DNA of 64,000 nucleotides from Puffinus mauretanicus (lineage: Eukaryota > Chordata > Aves > Procellariiformes > Procellariidae): NCBI GenBank assembly GCA_023333565.1, contig JAJKFH010003680.1:2356001-2420000 (forward strand), in the 5' to 3' direction. Numbering within the stretch: the first letter of the stretch is position 1; the number at the start of each line of letters is the position of its first letter. The notes under the pieces were generated by a model. That model saw nothing but the letters and a program-made list of their open reading frames with translations. It did no database searches and was not told the origin of the DNA. Shown here piece after piece: positions 13,795 to 25,205 of the stretch. Both the position numbers and the translations under genes were made by a program.

Positions 13795-14284
13795 GTTTTG
13801 GACCCTCATACAAGAGAGGTGGAGAGCACAATCAGGATGGTCAGAGGGCTCAAGCACATGACAGATGATGCTCTGCTGGGGAAACCAGGCTGGTTCAGCT
13901 TGCAGAAGAGAAAACTTCAGAAGGAACGACCAAATTACTGTCTTCCACTGCAGGAACGGGATGGTTTAGAGAAGATGGAGCCAGGCTTACATCAGAGGTG
14001 TACAGGGAAAGGGTCAGAGGCAATGGACAAAATTACAAAAAGGGAAATTCCACGTGGACTTGAGGAAAATATTCTTCACCACAAGAACAATACAGACCTG
14101 TAGCAGGTGCCCCAGGAAGATGGCGTCTCCACCTTTGGAGATTTTTAACAATTCAGTGGACGAGGCCCTAAGCAACCTACTGTAGCTTTGAAGCCTGCCC
14201 TGCATGGAGCAGGAGGCTGGACCAGAGACCCCCAGGTACCCCTTCCAGCCTAAATCTGCCTGTGATCCTGTGTTTCTGTGATTC
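13795..14284 (+). repeat. CR1 LINE 3' end, + orientation
   Basis: The order follows the avian CR1 3' region on the sense strand: a degraded 'ctggttcagcttgcagaagag' motif, 'gggtcagaggcaatggacaaa', 'attcttcaccacaagaacaa', 'gcaacctactgtag', 'ggaggctggaccagagac', 'ccccttccagcctaaat', and a terminal degenerate ATTCT-type tail ending in 'tttctgtgattcc'. CR1 elements are non-LTR retrotransposons that end in short 8-bp repeats rather than poly(A). This copy is 5'-truncated and diverged, so it is inactive. Confidence 0.85.
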
Positions 14285-14964
14285 CTAATCGCAGTCTGAG
14301 CCCAAAGACCATTTTCAGTTCCACAGCATCGGGTGGCCATGAATCCCAAGGTATGATTACAGGTGTTTTGGTTTAACCTGATCTTTCCATGGGGTAACCT
14401 CAGCTCCTGTAATGTGAGAAATACCAATGCTCCCCTCCTGGTGCTGCTGATGGTTTTACAAACTGCTGTCAAACCTCTCTCGTTCGCACCTTCCCCACGC
14501 CTGAGGGGACTTGATTTCTTTCCACCTGGGTGAAGATAGTCCATGCCCTAATCCTCAGGTCTGCCTTTTGGTGCCCTCAACATTTGCATTTCCCCTTTTG
14601 ATGGCAGGAATGCATTGAATATATCAGTTACACGATCATATGGTTGCAAAATGACGTGTTGTGTTTTGTTCTCTGGTCCTCTCCTTCAGTTTGCCTTTTG
14701 GACCATCACTGAGTTTTGAATTGATGTTTTTGTTGCACTCTCTGCAGTGCTTCTCTGCCTGCTTCCCTCAGTAATATGAGTTATTTTAGAGTCCATCCTT
14801 GCACACATATATGTAGCCATGTTCTTTCCCATGTACATTGCCTTGTATTCATTGGTGCTGAATTTAATCTGTAGTTTTATTTCCCAGCTACTCATTGTTG
14901 GATTAATCTGTCCAAACTGCAGCTGCTTATGTGATACCTGGCCATCTAAGTTTCCCTAAGAAGG
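14285..14964. other. Non-coding DNA between CR1 fragments
   Basis: Mixed to AT-rich DNA, with 14560-14930 the most AT-rich part. Nothing recognisable. It may include very old, unrecognisable LINE sequence, because CR1 fragments lie on both sides. Confidence 0.4.
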
Positions 14965-15050
14965 AATCATAGAATCACAGAATCACTTAGTTTGGAAAAG
15001 ACCTTTAAGATCGAGTCCATCTGTAAACCTAACACTGCCAAGGGAGCGAG
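14965..15050 (-). repeat. CR1 LINE 3' terminus, - orientation
   Basis: Begins with the reversed CR1 tail 'atcatagaatcacagaatca', then the typical 'ttggaaaagacctttaagat' and 'aacctaacactgccaa' phrases. This is the reverse complement of a CR1 3' end, so the element points to the left. It could be the tail of the same insertion as the LINE fragment at 15410-15930, with the middle deleted or decayed. Confidence 0.85.
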
Positions 15051-15409
15051 AGAGCAGCACGTCTAAGGCACAACTCATCTCATCCAGAGGGAAGCACCTA
15101 AAACAGGGCAGGCAGCTGTGTCACCCCAGGGGCTGAAGGTTAATGACCAGCTCGGGCAGAGGTTGTTCTGGCTGAAGAGCAGGGTAGGTGGCTGGTGGCA
15201 CAGTCACACGGGTCTGTGAGCAAGACATCAGGGCAGGGTAGATGTAAAAAACAGACAATGTGATGGGAGCACAATCTGCAGTGCTGAGAGCAGATTTCCA
15301 GTTTCATGTGCTGTTTCATTTTCTGTTTTTACCCACCACAGTCATTCAGTCCATAAACTAATATTGCATCTCCCCACAAACCTTGCACTCCCCACCTAGT
15401 ACAAAGCCA

Positions 15410-15930
15410 GGCGCTGGCCTGCCTGCCTGGATCACCTCTCAAGCCTTTTTCAGGAGGTGGCACATCTGCCCTCCCCACTCCTTTGGTGCCAAGGATAATT
15501 ACGGCTCAGTAGTTCAACAGTTTCGCTACTGGGTTCCTCAAATCTCATGAGTTAAATCCACCTGGTTCTGGTGATTTTCAGAAGGTTTTCTGGTTTCTGA
15601 TTGATGTTTCAGTTTGAAATGCTTCCCAGACCCCCATCCCCAAAGAACGACTCTGGCGCAGGAACTCCATGCAGTTCTCCCTGCGAACGACGATGCAGAT
15701 AATTCATCTGTGTGACCTTTTCCTCACAGAGTGTTTCTCTTACATCTTCACCATCTCTTGGCCCTGCAGACTTTTTGGCAGGCTCTTTGCTTCTGATGTA
15801 TTTGAAAAAGCTTTTATTACCAGCTTTTACACCATTAGCAAGCTGCTCCTCCAAGTCTTTCCTGGCTTGATCTGCCAGGGTTTAATATTTAGCTCACTTG
15901 CCTTCATGCCACTCCATTACGTGCACATGC
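15410..15930 (-). repeat. CR1-superfamily LINE ORF2 fragment (linker and reverse-transcriptase start)
   Basis: Minus-strand translation gives ADQARKDLEEQLANG, then KSFFKYIRSKEPAKKSAGP, the typical segment between the endonuclease and reverse-transcriptase domains of CR1/L3-type LINEs. Further left, after stops and frame shifts, come remnants of the 'GPDGI' block and of the 'SGEVPEDW...IFKKG...DPG' block. In-frame stops break the reading frame, so this is a decayed retrotransposon and not a host gene. The intact-looking 81-codon frame at 15609-15854 is part of it. Exact family (CR1, L3-like) is uncertain. Confidence 0.75.
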
Positions 15931-17289
15931 TGGGGGAGGCTGGTCTCAGCTAACCTGCCTCCTGTGCCTGCCATCTCCCCCACATTCCCCGGGATCTTGC
16001 ATTCCTGGAGCGAACACGTGGGCAAAACCTTTTCACTCTGTTGCAACATGTGGTACTTTTCTTAAGGCTTCAGTTTCTGGGGTCAGGTAACTCCCTGGCA
16101 ACTTCAGCTTTCACTGTCACCTTCTCCCAGCCCAGAAACAAGACAGCAAACAGGGAGAGCCCAAGGACGGGTGTAACAGAAGCTGCCTGTAAGCTGGTGG
16201 GTGGACCTGGTGCCCAGGAGCAGCGGTGCCCTGGGAGGAGGCAGGGGAAGCCAGGGGTGCTCGTGTGTCCTAGGCCAGGGGTCGGAGACCAGCAGGAGGT
16301 CCCTGGCCGGGAGCTGGGACGAGGTATAAGGTCACGAGCGTTGTGGGGCCGCCTGCGGCTTCACAGTAGTGGGCAAAATCACTTCTTGCTCTCCAGGCAG
16401 GTCATCCCTGCTGTGTGTGGCTAAGTGATTTTTCATAATTAATAGTCTATTTTGTGCAGCTTTCTTTGATACAGACCTGTTCACAGGTCCAGGGTGGAGT
16501 CCTGGTAGCTTTGGTCCTGCACCCATACCTTTGGAAGGCAGCTCATGGTGGTGGTTTCCAAAGGACTTTTCCCTTCCCAGGCTACCGCTGATGAGCGCAG
16601 GGTGCCTGTGCCCCACGTTCTCACCCCAGCGAGGCTGGAGCACATCACCCTGGCCTCAGGCCCCTCTGCCCACCTTAGAGGAGACCACCAGCCCCAGGTA
16701 GCAGCACTGGATGAAGCACTGCAGCATTTCAGCCCTGGCTGCCCGGAGCGAGTGGCCATGGCTCCACAACCCGCTGGTGACAGAGGGACCCCTTCACATC
16801 ACCTACAGCATTGGGGACGAATGGTTCTGGTTTGGTGCGCAGGTGAAACGAGCATCTCCCCTCTGTGCTCTGCATCCTCAGCCCACGCTCCCCGTGGAGG
16901 GAGGAGAAAGGCTTGCGGGGCGAGAGGGCTGGACGCAGGGTTTCGTCTGGATGCTGGCGGGACGCAGGCGGCTGATGACAAGATGCTCGAGCCAGGTGGC
17001 TGGCAGGAGCTGCCGCTGGCATTCAGCAGCACTTGTGTGACACTGTACAGAGCCACTGATTACACCCAAGTCCTTCAGCGGGGGGGGGGTCACATTACAA
17101 TCAATAAGCAGCTCTGGATATTATTTAAGAAGTCAACAGTACCAGCTTCAGGAGGCTCTCATCAGATAACTGAATGGCTGGGGGAAATTCAGATAACACC
17201 ACTGTGAGGTCGCTGGGGAAAAGCGGGTTAAGAGGCGCAGTTGCCTCCAAGCAGCACAAACTGTATTATCTGCTGAGGTGCTACCGGGT
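15931..17289. other. Non-coding DNA, nothing recognised
   Basis: GC-rich intergenic DNA with chance ORFs on both strands (for example 220 codons on + at 16545-17207) that overlap each other and match no family. It includes a run of nine to ten G at about 17081-17090. Confidence 0.45.
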
Positions 17290-17465
17290 TTCACTGTCAG
17301 GTTTTGAAGCTTTTAATGACACAGCTCGCGAATGAAAAGAACACCTTTAAAATAAAATTTGGTGCCCTTTTAGTCTTAGAATCTAACTTTCCAGTGTTAG
17401 TGAGGAACCGATCAATTTTTCATATGAACTTAAAAATCTAGATTGGCTCGTGCTGGGATGTGACT
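17290..17465. promoter_or_regulatory. AT-rich island, candidate conserved element
   Basis: Abrupt AT-rich block between GC-rich flanks, with TTTAATGA, ATCAAT and TTAAAAAT homeodomain- and MEF2-like cores. No ORF or recognised repeat. Function is inferred from composition alone. Confidence 0.25.
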
Positions 17466-18235
17466 AAATACTCAGGCCTGCCAGGGTCTTTATATTAATC
17501 TTCAGACTTGGGATTGCAGCAAAATAGAAAACTAGGGGTCCCAGATTATTAACGTGCAGACTAAAAACGTCTGTGCACGGCACGTATTGCCCCCTGCTCC
17601 TTGGCAGGACATCTCCTCTCTGGTCTATCCCACACGTGTAACGCAAGGGCCGGGCCGGTCTGCCCAGCACTTGCAGGATGGATGCGGACTGCGCTGGTAA
17701 GTGGAGGGGAGTTGGTGCTGTGGGTTTTAACCTGCACGCCTGCTCTGCAGCGGGTGGTTCTCCACAAGCCCCGCGGGGCAGAGGAACATCTCGGCCCCTG
17801 GAGCAGGCTGGGGCATTGGGAAGAGCTGCTGCAGTCGGAGGTTTGGGCATAGCCTGTGCCTGTTGCCGCTGTACCTTGGCATGCAAAGTGCTCCACGCGT
17901 GGGGATGCCTCCTGGTAACTGAGAGCATTGGTTCCCAGACTGAGGCATCTGCTGGCTGCATCCCACGGGCCATCCCCCGCCAGAAATCGTTGGGATGGTG
18001 CCGCACTCATCGTTTGGCACCTCGCCAGTGAGGAGGCTGGGTCAAGTAGCAGGAGAAGGGGGTGCCCATCACTGTGGGGCCCAGACAGTGGCTGTGGTCC
18101 CCACCCTGCTTCTGGCAGGGGAGTGAAGAGATGTGATGCTGCAATGGGCAGGAGCTAATCCTGGGCAGTGGGGCACGTATGGATGGCAGAGCTGCTCCTT
18201 CCACGATGCTGGGCTGTACTGCATGGCTCAGAATT
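17466..18235. other. Non-coding DNA, nothing recognised
   Basis: GC-rich intergenic DNA. Overlapping ORFs on both strands without family signatures. Confidence 0.45.
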
Positions 18236-18346
18236 GAAGCCTGCAGGGACCTCCGGAGATCATCCAGTCCAACCCCTCCTCCCAAAGCAGAGGCAGCTAA
18301 TGCAGGCTGCCCAGGACCGTATCCAGTTGCATTTTGAATAAAGGAG
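18236..18346 (-). repeat. CR1 LINE 3' fragment, - orientation
   Basis: Contains the reversed CR1 phrases 'gggacctccggagatcatcc', 'agtccaacccctcct', 'caggctgcccaggaccgta' and 'tccagttgcattttgaat'. This is the reverse complement of the CR1 3' region, missing its terminal ATTCT repeats. Diverged and inactive. Confidence 0.85.
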
Positions 18347-18580
18347 ATGGGAAGGAATCACTTCTTGGCATTTTACCCTGGGCATCACCATGTCATGATC
18401 GTGTTCATTTCGGTGCAGTATCCACAGATGTAAAACGTATGTTCTCTCTGGATAAAGCATGCCGTGATCTCGAACTGTTTGTGAAAGAGTTTTTGGGCAG
18501 TAAAAGTCTGCAGGGACATGTTTTACATGCTGTGGTTTGGCACTACTCTATGTAATGAACACAATAAAAAAAGGAGAAAA
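18347..18580 (+). other. Short ORF followed by AATAAA, origin unknown
   Basis: Right after the CR1 fragment lies an open frame ending in TAA at 18553-18555, followed 8 bases later by AATAAA (18564-18569) and an A-rich stretch. The last ~46 codons have a fairly protein-like composition (DVKRMFSLDKACRDLELFVK). I do not recognise any family. It could be chance, a decayed retrocopy, or the end of a non-coding transcript. Confidence 0.15.
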
Positions 18581-20884
18581 AATAGTGGGAAATGTATTTT
18601 TGTCCCAGGAAATACCTTCCTAGGCATCACCCTCTGGGGTTCACAGGTTGAATGAAAATGGGATCGCTCGCTGGTAGCCAGCACCTCTTTGCAAAGGGAA
18701 AGAATTTTGGCCATCTTTTGAAGTGAGCACATGTGCTGCTACCTGCGGAGGTCTTGAGGTCTCATCCTTCAGAGACGCTGCCTCACCGCCTGCAGGCCTG
18801 GAGAGCGGGAGGCAGAGGGTACAGGCAGATGAAAGCTGGTCTAGGAGCAACGTGGGGGGAGGGGTGTGGGACATCAAGGGGAGAACCAGGTCCCGTGAGG
18901 ACACCTTGAAACATCTTCCTGACTTGTATTTCTGAAATAAGCCCTAAATGCATGGGTCCTGCTCAGCTTGCCTGGCTCTCAGTGGCCCACCAGAAGACAC
19001 TCCTTCGGTCCCCTGCATTGGCTGCTCCTAATTTGGCCATTCTTGCCCTCAGTCACATGCAGCACCATGTGCTCTGCACTGCTTTTGCTGACTGGCTTTG
19101 TAAAGACGCTCAGTGCAGAGGAGTGTCCGGAGTTGGCCAGAATCTGATGGCTCCTGCGATGGTGAGAAGGTCACCCTGGGGAGAGCACTGACTCGTTGGT
19201 GGGATCCAGCCAGGTCTAGCTGGGCAGCCAACAGCCACATCACTCACTGCTGCTTTCTCCACCTCCCCTGAGCTTGCCTGGACTTCATGCCAAGGGCTCC
19301 AGCCAGGACAGGTTGTGTTTCATGACAAAAATGAAACATTTCACCCCCAAAGAAGCTATGACTACTGCATCCCATTCAGCTGAGTGTAGACAAGGCGCTC
19401 TCTGAAAAGAAGTGGAAATCCTATCAGGAGAAACTGCTGCTTACCCTGCCGGCACCCAGCCGGACTCCACCGAGGTGCCTGCAGTCCCACACCAAGCAGC
19501 TATTTAGCTGACCTGTGTTTGGGGACAGCGAGCTCCATCTGGGTCTGGGTGGGCAGACATGGCACTGGGATCAACTGCTTATGGATGAGTCTCTTCAAGA
19601 TCCTTTCCTGGAGACTCACATGCTCCAGGGAAAGGGAGCGTGGTCTCTGCAGAAAGCCCTTGATATGGCCAGGGCTGGGACACCCTGCCTGGCACCTACC
19701 CGTGCTCTCATGCTGTGGGTCCCAGCCCCACTCCCAGCCATGTGTTTGCCAGGGAAGAGCTGGGGGTGCTGGCTGAGCTGGTTGCAAGGGATGGTGCTGT
19801 GCAGCCAGCTGGGATGTGCTGAGGGAGCCTGGATGTACCGTTGCTGTGGGATTTGTTTCTCTGAATGGTGTCCAGAGCTGGGGCAGCCCCGGTTTGCTCA
19901 CGGGCACAAGGCAAGTGCAGAAAAAGCAGGTGTGAGCCTCAAGGTGCATCAAAACCTGCCTCCTCCACCGAGACCTTGGTTCTGCTCTGTCTCCCTTGCC
20001 ACGCTGCTCTCTCTTGCATGCTTGTCTGTCCCTCTGTCTTTCCCATCTCCTCCTCCTCACCCTGTCCCTGCCTTCCATCCCTTAGGACATCCCAGACCTG
20101 TTTCCAGACTGCCTTACCCCATGCACTTGTTCATCACTGCTCAATGATGCCCCGAAGAACTGCTCCCCCTCAGCGTCAGCAGCAGGAGGAGCACAGGGAC
20201 AGGCTGCCTCATCAGGGAGCTCCCAGCAGGAAAGCCAGCTGGGCCAGGGGATAGGGTCCACTGCTGAAGGTCTCATTCCCTGATGGTCCCCATCCCCAGC
20301 TCTGATTTACCTCCTATTCCTTCTTGCCTTGCCCACCTCTAATTTTACCTCTTTCTCTAGCCCAGACCCCTCTTCAGCCTCATGGGGACATCACAATCTG
20401 CAGCCACCTGCCAGTCAAGTGGCACCTTCTCCTCTCCATCCTGGTCCTGGCCTTGGCCTTGCTGGTCAGGTCATTGACAAGGGAGGCTTTTGTCTGCAGC
20501 AGACTGGACCCTGCAAAGAGAAATGCCCAGAGATGCAGGTGCTTGTGGGCAGCATCCTCTGAAGAAGGTTGTGCAGAGCCCTCCCTCCTCTGCAGCAGCT
20601 CTGCCGCTTCCCCAGCCTGCGCACCCAAGCAGGACTCTGCCCTGCGGCTCTGGCGTGCTCGGCTCTTCCCCTCCCACAGTGTGTGCAAACCTCACCCTCC
20701 TCCCTGGGTGATTCCTCCATGGAGGGTGTTTTTATAGGGGAACTTTGGGATGGAAACGGGCCATGTGCTTGGAGCTGCTTGCTCCTGCCTAATCGTGCCA
20801 TCTCCAATAACACCCTCTCGTGCTGTGCTGGTGCTGTGGGCTCCCTGGGATTGAAAACCTGGGGCTGCTGGCAGCTTCTCCCGG
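18581..20884. other. Non-coding DNA, nothing recognised
   Basis: Mixed to GC-rich intergenic DNA. The longest frames (about 190-210 codons at 19500-20150) overlap on opposite strands, which argues against either being real. Confidence 0.45.
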
Positions 20885-21265
20885 TGCTTGCGGTGAATTT
20901 AGCACTCGTAAATCCCTGAGGTTGTGATTAATTCTTTGTGGTGTTATTTAACTGCTTGTCAGGGGTTCACATGAATGACTCCAGAAAGATGAAGACTTTA
21001 CCTTAATGCACTCCGATGGGAGCTGCTGGTTTTGGGCAGCACTGTGAGCAACCACTTCTCCATGCGGACAACTGGAGTAAAGGACATTAAAGTCCAGAGC
21101 TCCTGATCTCTTGAGACCATGTGAGCAATCACTCACACACGGAATCTTCCTTCTTGTGCCTTTTAGGCTAGTTTCCTCCAGAAAACTCCAAATTTTGGCC
21201 CTGGACTGATGCAGACTCTGAAGTCACCTGTTTTTCAATCTCTGGTGAACTTTTAATTGTCTCCC
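20885..21265. promoter_or_regulatory. Lower-GC block, candidate conserved element
   Basis: A shift to AT-richer DNA with GATTAATTC, TTATTTAACTG and TTTTAATTG cores. No repeat family recognised. Regulatory role is a guess from composition. Confidence 0.2.
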
Positions 21266-22239
21266 TGGTCCTAAAGAAGGTCGTGAGTCCCCACACGCAC
21301 TCCTCCCCAGGCACGTTCACTTTGCCCTTCCCGATTGCCCCTCCAAAGCTGCTCCCTCCTTTGCAGCCTTGTCTGCATTGCAGGTCTCTATTTTTCCAGG
21401 GTGGAGGTGACCAGTTCTGGACCTGCTCTCTGGGGTCTGGTGGTCTGTGCTCTGTACAGGTTTGCTACGGAACGTTATGCTCCAGCTTCTGCTGTGAGGT
21501 CTCAGAGAGCAGTAAATAGCTGTGCCGGAGGAATGGGATATTCCTAGGAGGAGAAGGATATGACTACAGCCTTCAGCATCACCTTTCTCTTCCCAGCTTG
21601 CTTTGCTATCTCCTGCTTCTCAGAAGCTTTGGGTGAGATCCCAAACAGAGCCTGAGTCTCTTCCCACCAGCTGTCCCCTTCTCTGGCACATGGGGAACCA
21701 CCACGTGCAGGACTGGAAAATGAAGGGGTGGGGCGAGGAGATTTGAGACAGGACAGCACCGTCCTGCTAGGAGACCCCCACCCACAGCAGGGCACCAGCC
21801 TGCTCACTGCTTTCTGGGTTTCATCGAGGCTGAGCCCTGCTTAGCTCGGGCAGCAGGAAGACCCACGATCTGCAGCGTTTGCGGTGCTCAGGTCTTCCCA
21901 GGCATGCTCAGCTCCATGGATCCTCAAAGAAAGGAACCGGCGAGCTGTGCAGTCCTCCACTGCTCTGCAGCAGCAGGAAAGGTCGGGGTTCAGACCAGCC
22001 ACTGATAACGGTTTGAAAATCTGCATTTCTGTGAAATGTGGATCTTCCTTCTTAAGGACACATGACCTTGAACATTTTGATTTGGTCTGGGGAAAGAAAG
22101 AAGGTAAGAAAAAGCATCTGACCCAGCACCAGGGTGAGCCTCCCCTGAGGAAGGCAGGAATGGTATTGACTCTCACCTTGCTGCTACTGCCCCGCCAGTC
22201 GTTCGTGCCTGGCTCAGGGTCTGGGAGGTGACAGAGCTC
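21266..22239. other. Non-coding DNA, nothing recognised
   Basis: Mixed intergenic DNA without recognised features. Confidence 0.45.
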
Positions 22240-22465
22240 TTAATTCAGAAGAGAGAACAATTAACAAGAAATAAAATACCAGTAAGCCTTGAAAATCACC
22301 TGGAAGATAATAAAAAGAAAACAAATCTATCCCTTTTTTTTTGAGAGCTCTTCTCAGCTCAGCAGATTTATTGTTGTCTTTTTAAATTTTAACAACTTGC
22401 GAGGCCAATGCACTGACTTCCATTACATTAAAACTTTTGCTTTTTATTCCCTAATTCGAAGCAGA
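22240..22465. promoter_or_regulatory. AT-rich island, candidate conserved element
   Basis: Strongly AT-rich block with a T9 run near 22335 and several TTTATT/TTAAA cores, set between GC-rich flanks. No ORF and no repeat family I recognise. Confidence 0.25.
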
Positions 22466-25064
22466 AGGGAAGCTAAATCACCGGGCAGTGAAAGGTTTGC
22501 AGTCGACAGGTGCTGCTGTGCAAGGAAATAGATTTCTTTTGCAAGGTGTCCTGTCTGCTGGGCAGCACACGATGCGAGGGGGATTGCCTTCCTCCGTCCT
22601 GGTGGCGAGTGGGGAGGAACAGGCTCCTGCAGCCCTTTGGGGTCCCTGAAGTGAGAACTGCTCTGACAATCTGCTCCAGCATTTCCATGTCAGACGATGT
22701 GTATTTTCCAGGGCACAAGCTGGTTATGGGGAAGTGCCTGCTGAGGCCCATTGGCTTAGGACACCCATGCTTGTGTGGTGAGGTGGTTCTGCATGAGACG
22801 GGAGTATTGCTCTGTGCTCCCACGGGCATGGGGTCTGATCCCACCCAGTGATGATGAGGCCTCAGTCAGGAAAGACAAGGTGAAGGAAGATGCTGTGCTT
22901 AGCCACTCACCTAAGACCCTAAGCAAAACACTTCTGTCAAGCTTCATCTACAAGATGGACTAAGAAAAATCTTCTTCCTTGAGTGTCTTGCAAGTTTTCC
23001 TCACTTGCCACTGTTTGGCGAGGACTTGGGTGGCCTCAGAGGGGTGCTCGTGGTAGTTCCCACACCTTGCCTTCACTCACTGTGTCCAAGCACAACCACT
23101 ACCCTGGTTGTCCCTTATACATTCAGAGGTGACGCAGGGCCCCATGGGCACATACGGTATTTTCCATTGCCTTCAGAAGACCTAGACCACAGGAGTCCAA
23201 AGAGTTATGCAGGATGCTCCAAGGGGCATGGCCATACCTGGTGCATTCAGAGCCCAACATCGACGTATGGCAGTCACCCTGGACGATGCACTGAAGGCTG
23301 TAAGTATGGTGCATACCTGCATGTTGCTGGCTCAGTGCACGGGTTTCCTGTGGTCATTAGACCTGCTGGGGCTAATTGATGCACATTGTTGAACCTGGTG
23401 GCAATACAGTGAATGCTTCATTAATAAGGGGATGTAGACCTGGCAGTCCATGCCAGCCTAACAAACAGGAGGCATCAGAGCGACAATGTGGGACTTGCAG
23501 ATGTCCCCACACACCAAGCTGTGTCCCTTAGCACATCCTTGGGCTGCCTCTCCCTGCTGCCTGTCCTGCCAGCCTCACCCAGGCGGTGCCTACGGCCCGT
23601 CAGACTCGGGACAGCTTGCTCCTGCCAGTTCTTTGCTTTGCAGGACAGTCACGGCTGTCCAAAACAAGCACAGACATTCTCACCTCTGGCACGGACGTGG
23701 CTTATTCCTGTGGGGTTTTATTTGGCCGGGATTCAGGGGAAACTCCCAAAGGCACAGGTTCTCCATCCTCCTTCACCGCCCCCCCCACGCCTTTTTCCAT
23801 GTGCCAGACACCAGTGTGCATCCTGACACCACCTTGTCCTTCTCCGGTGTCTCCTACCCCCCGCACCAGCGTGGTGCAGGACAGCCCCAGCCCAGTGACC
23901 AGCCTGCACCAAAACAGCTCTGAGGCTCATCTGTGGACTTTGGTGAGAAGTTAGCCTGCCAACAAAGACCAAGCAAGGGCTGCCAATTTTGTTTCTAGCT
24001 GGAGTCTAAAAGTATTTAGAGTCAGGTCCTCTTCCTTTCCAAGCTAAGAATGTTTCACCTGGGAAACAGGTTTTCCTGGCCTGGGAAACCTGGTGGCCAC
24101 AGTCCTGCAGGTGTCTTGAGTACGGCATTACCCACGTGTGGCACCAACTGAGAGTGATGCCTGAGCTTCAGGTTTCGTCAGGATGGAAAGGGAAGCGAGA
24201 TGGCACAAGCAGGTGTTGTGCAACCATGTGGAGTTACTCATGGTCAAATGCAGCATCAAGAACCTGCTTTTCATGAGGAACTTGACTTGCTAATGAGCCC
24301 CGAATCTGGGTCAGGCATTTCCCACACTGGGGATGGGTGGACGCGGGCATCGGCACCCTACCAGGGAACCCGGAGACACGAGGCAGAGCAGCCAGATTGT
24401 CTCTGGCTGCGACAACCACAGGTGAATTTTTGCGAAGGGCCCTTTGGCTTCTGCCTCCTGCCAGTTTCAGCAGGCTGGGTGTGTGTCTCTGCTGGCTGAG
24501 AGCAGCCGCAGTTGTGAATCTGGCCCTGAGATCATCACAGAAACTTGGCTCTTAACTGAAGGTGCCTGATGCACAGTGGGTGCAAGTCCCTTCAGGCCCT
24601 GGCTCCTCCTGGCACACCACTGAAGGTCACGGCTGCCCCTCTCCTAGGAGCAAAGCAAAAGCTGCTTTGGAGACGATGCGTTATTTTCTGTAATGCAAGA
24701 CAGGTCAGCTAGACTAGCTGCTGCCCTTCATGAGGTTTTCCTGGGGTGGGAGAGACGTTGACCAAAGCTGTGTCACCAACCAGAGCGTGGTCCATGTGAT
24801 ACAAAAGCAGGTGCTGCCCCAGCTGAGCGGAGCGGACGTCTCTGCAGGCTGCTGCCCAGGTCCCTGCAGCGCCCGTTCGACGCTCTCCAGCTGCTGGGGT
24901 GAGAAAGGCTTTCCCTGGCACCTGCCTGAGGATCCTGCTGTCCCCGTGGGATGCCGCCCCAGCACCGAGCCCCCAGGGCTGCACCACCGTAACCATGGGG
25001 AAAACAACCCGAGGGGGGGTCTTCCTTCTGCTCTCTGTCCTGCGCTAGGATATGGTTTTATTCC
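22466..25064. other. Non-coding DNA, nothing recognised
   Basis: GC-rich to mixed intergenic DNA with short overlapping chance ORFs only. Confidence 0.45.
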
Positions 25065-25205
25065 AGTGGCGCTCCACTCTTTGACCAAAATTTCAAAAAT
25101 TAGGCACAGCAGCCTGTTTCATTTGTATGCACGTCTGGGCACTGGATTTGAATATGAAAATGATGCACTAAACAGGGGTTAAAGTACAGGCAAGTGGCTA
25201 ATCAG
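25065..25205. promoter_or_regulatory. AT-richer patch, candidate conserved element
   Basis: Small AT-richer block with TTTGTATGCA, GAATATGAAAATGATGCA and GGCTAATCAG sequences resembling POU and homeodomain sites. Not a known repeat. Low confidence. Confidence 0.2.

Noticed and set aside
15609..15854. 81-codon - strand ORF that looks like a real lysine-rich protein
   Set aside because: It is the linker region of a CR1-superfamily LINE ORF2, with stops and frameshifts on both sides.
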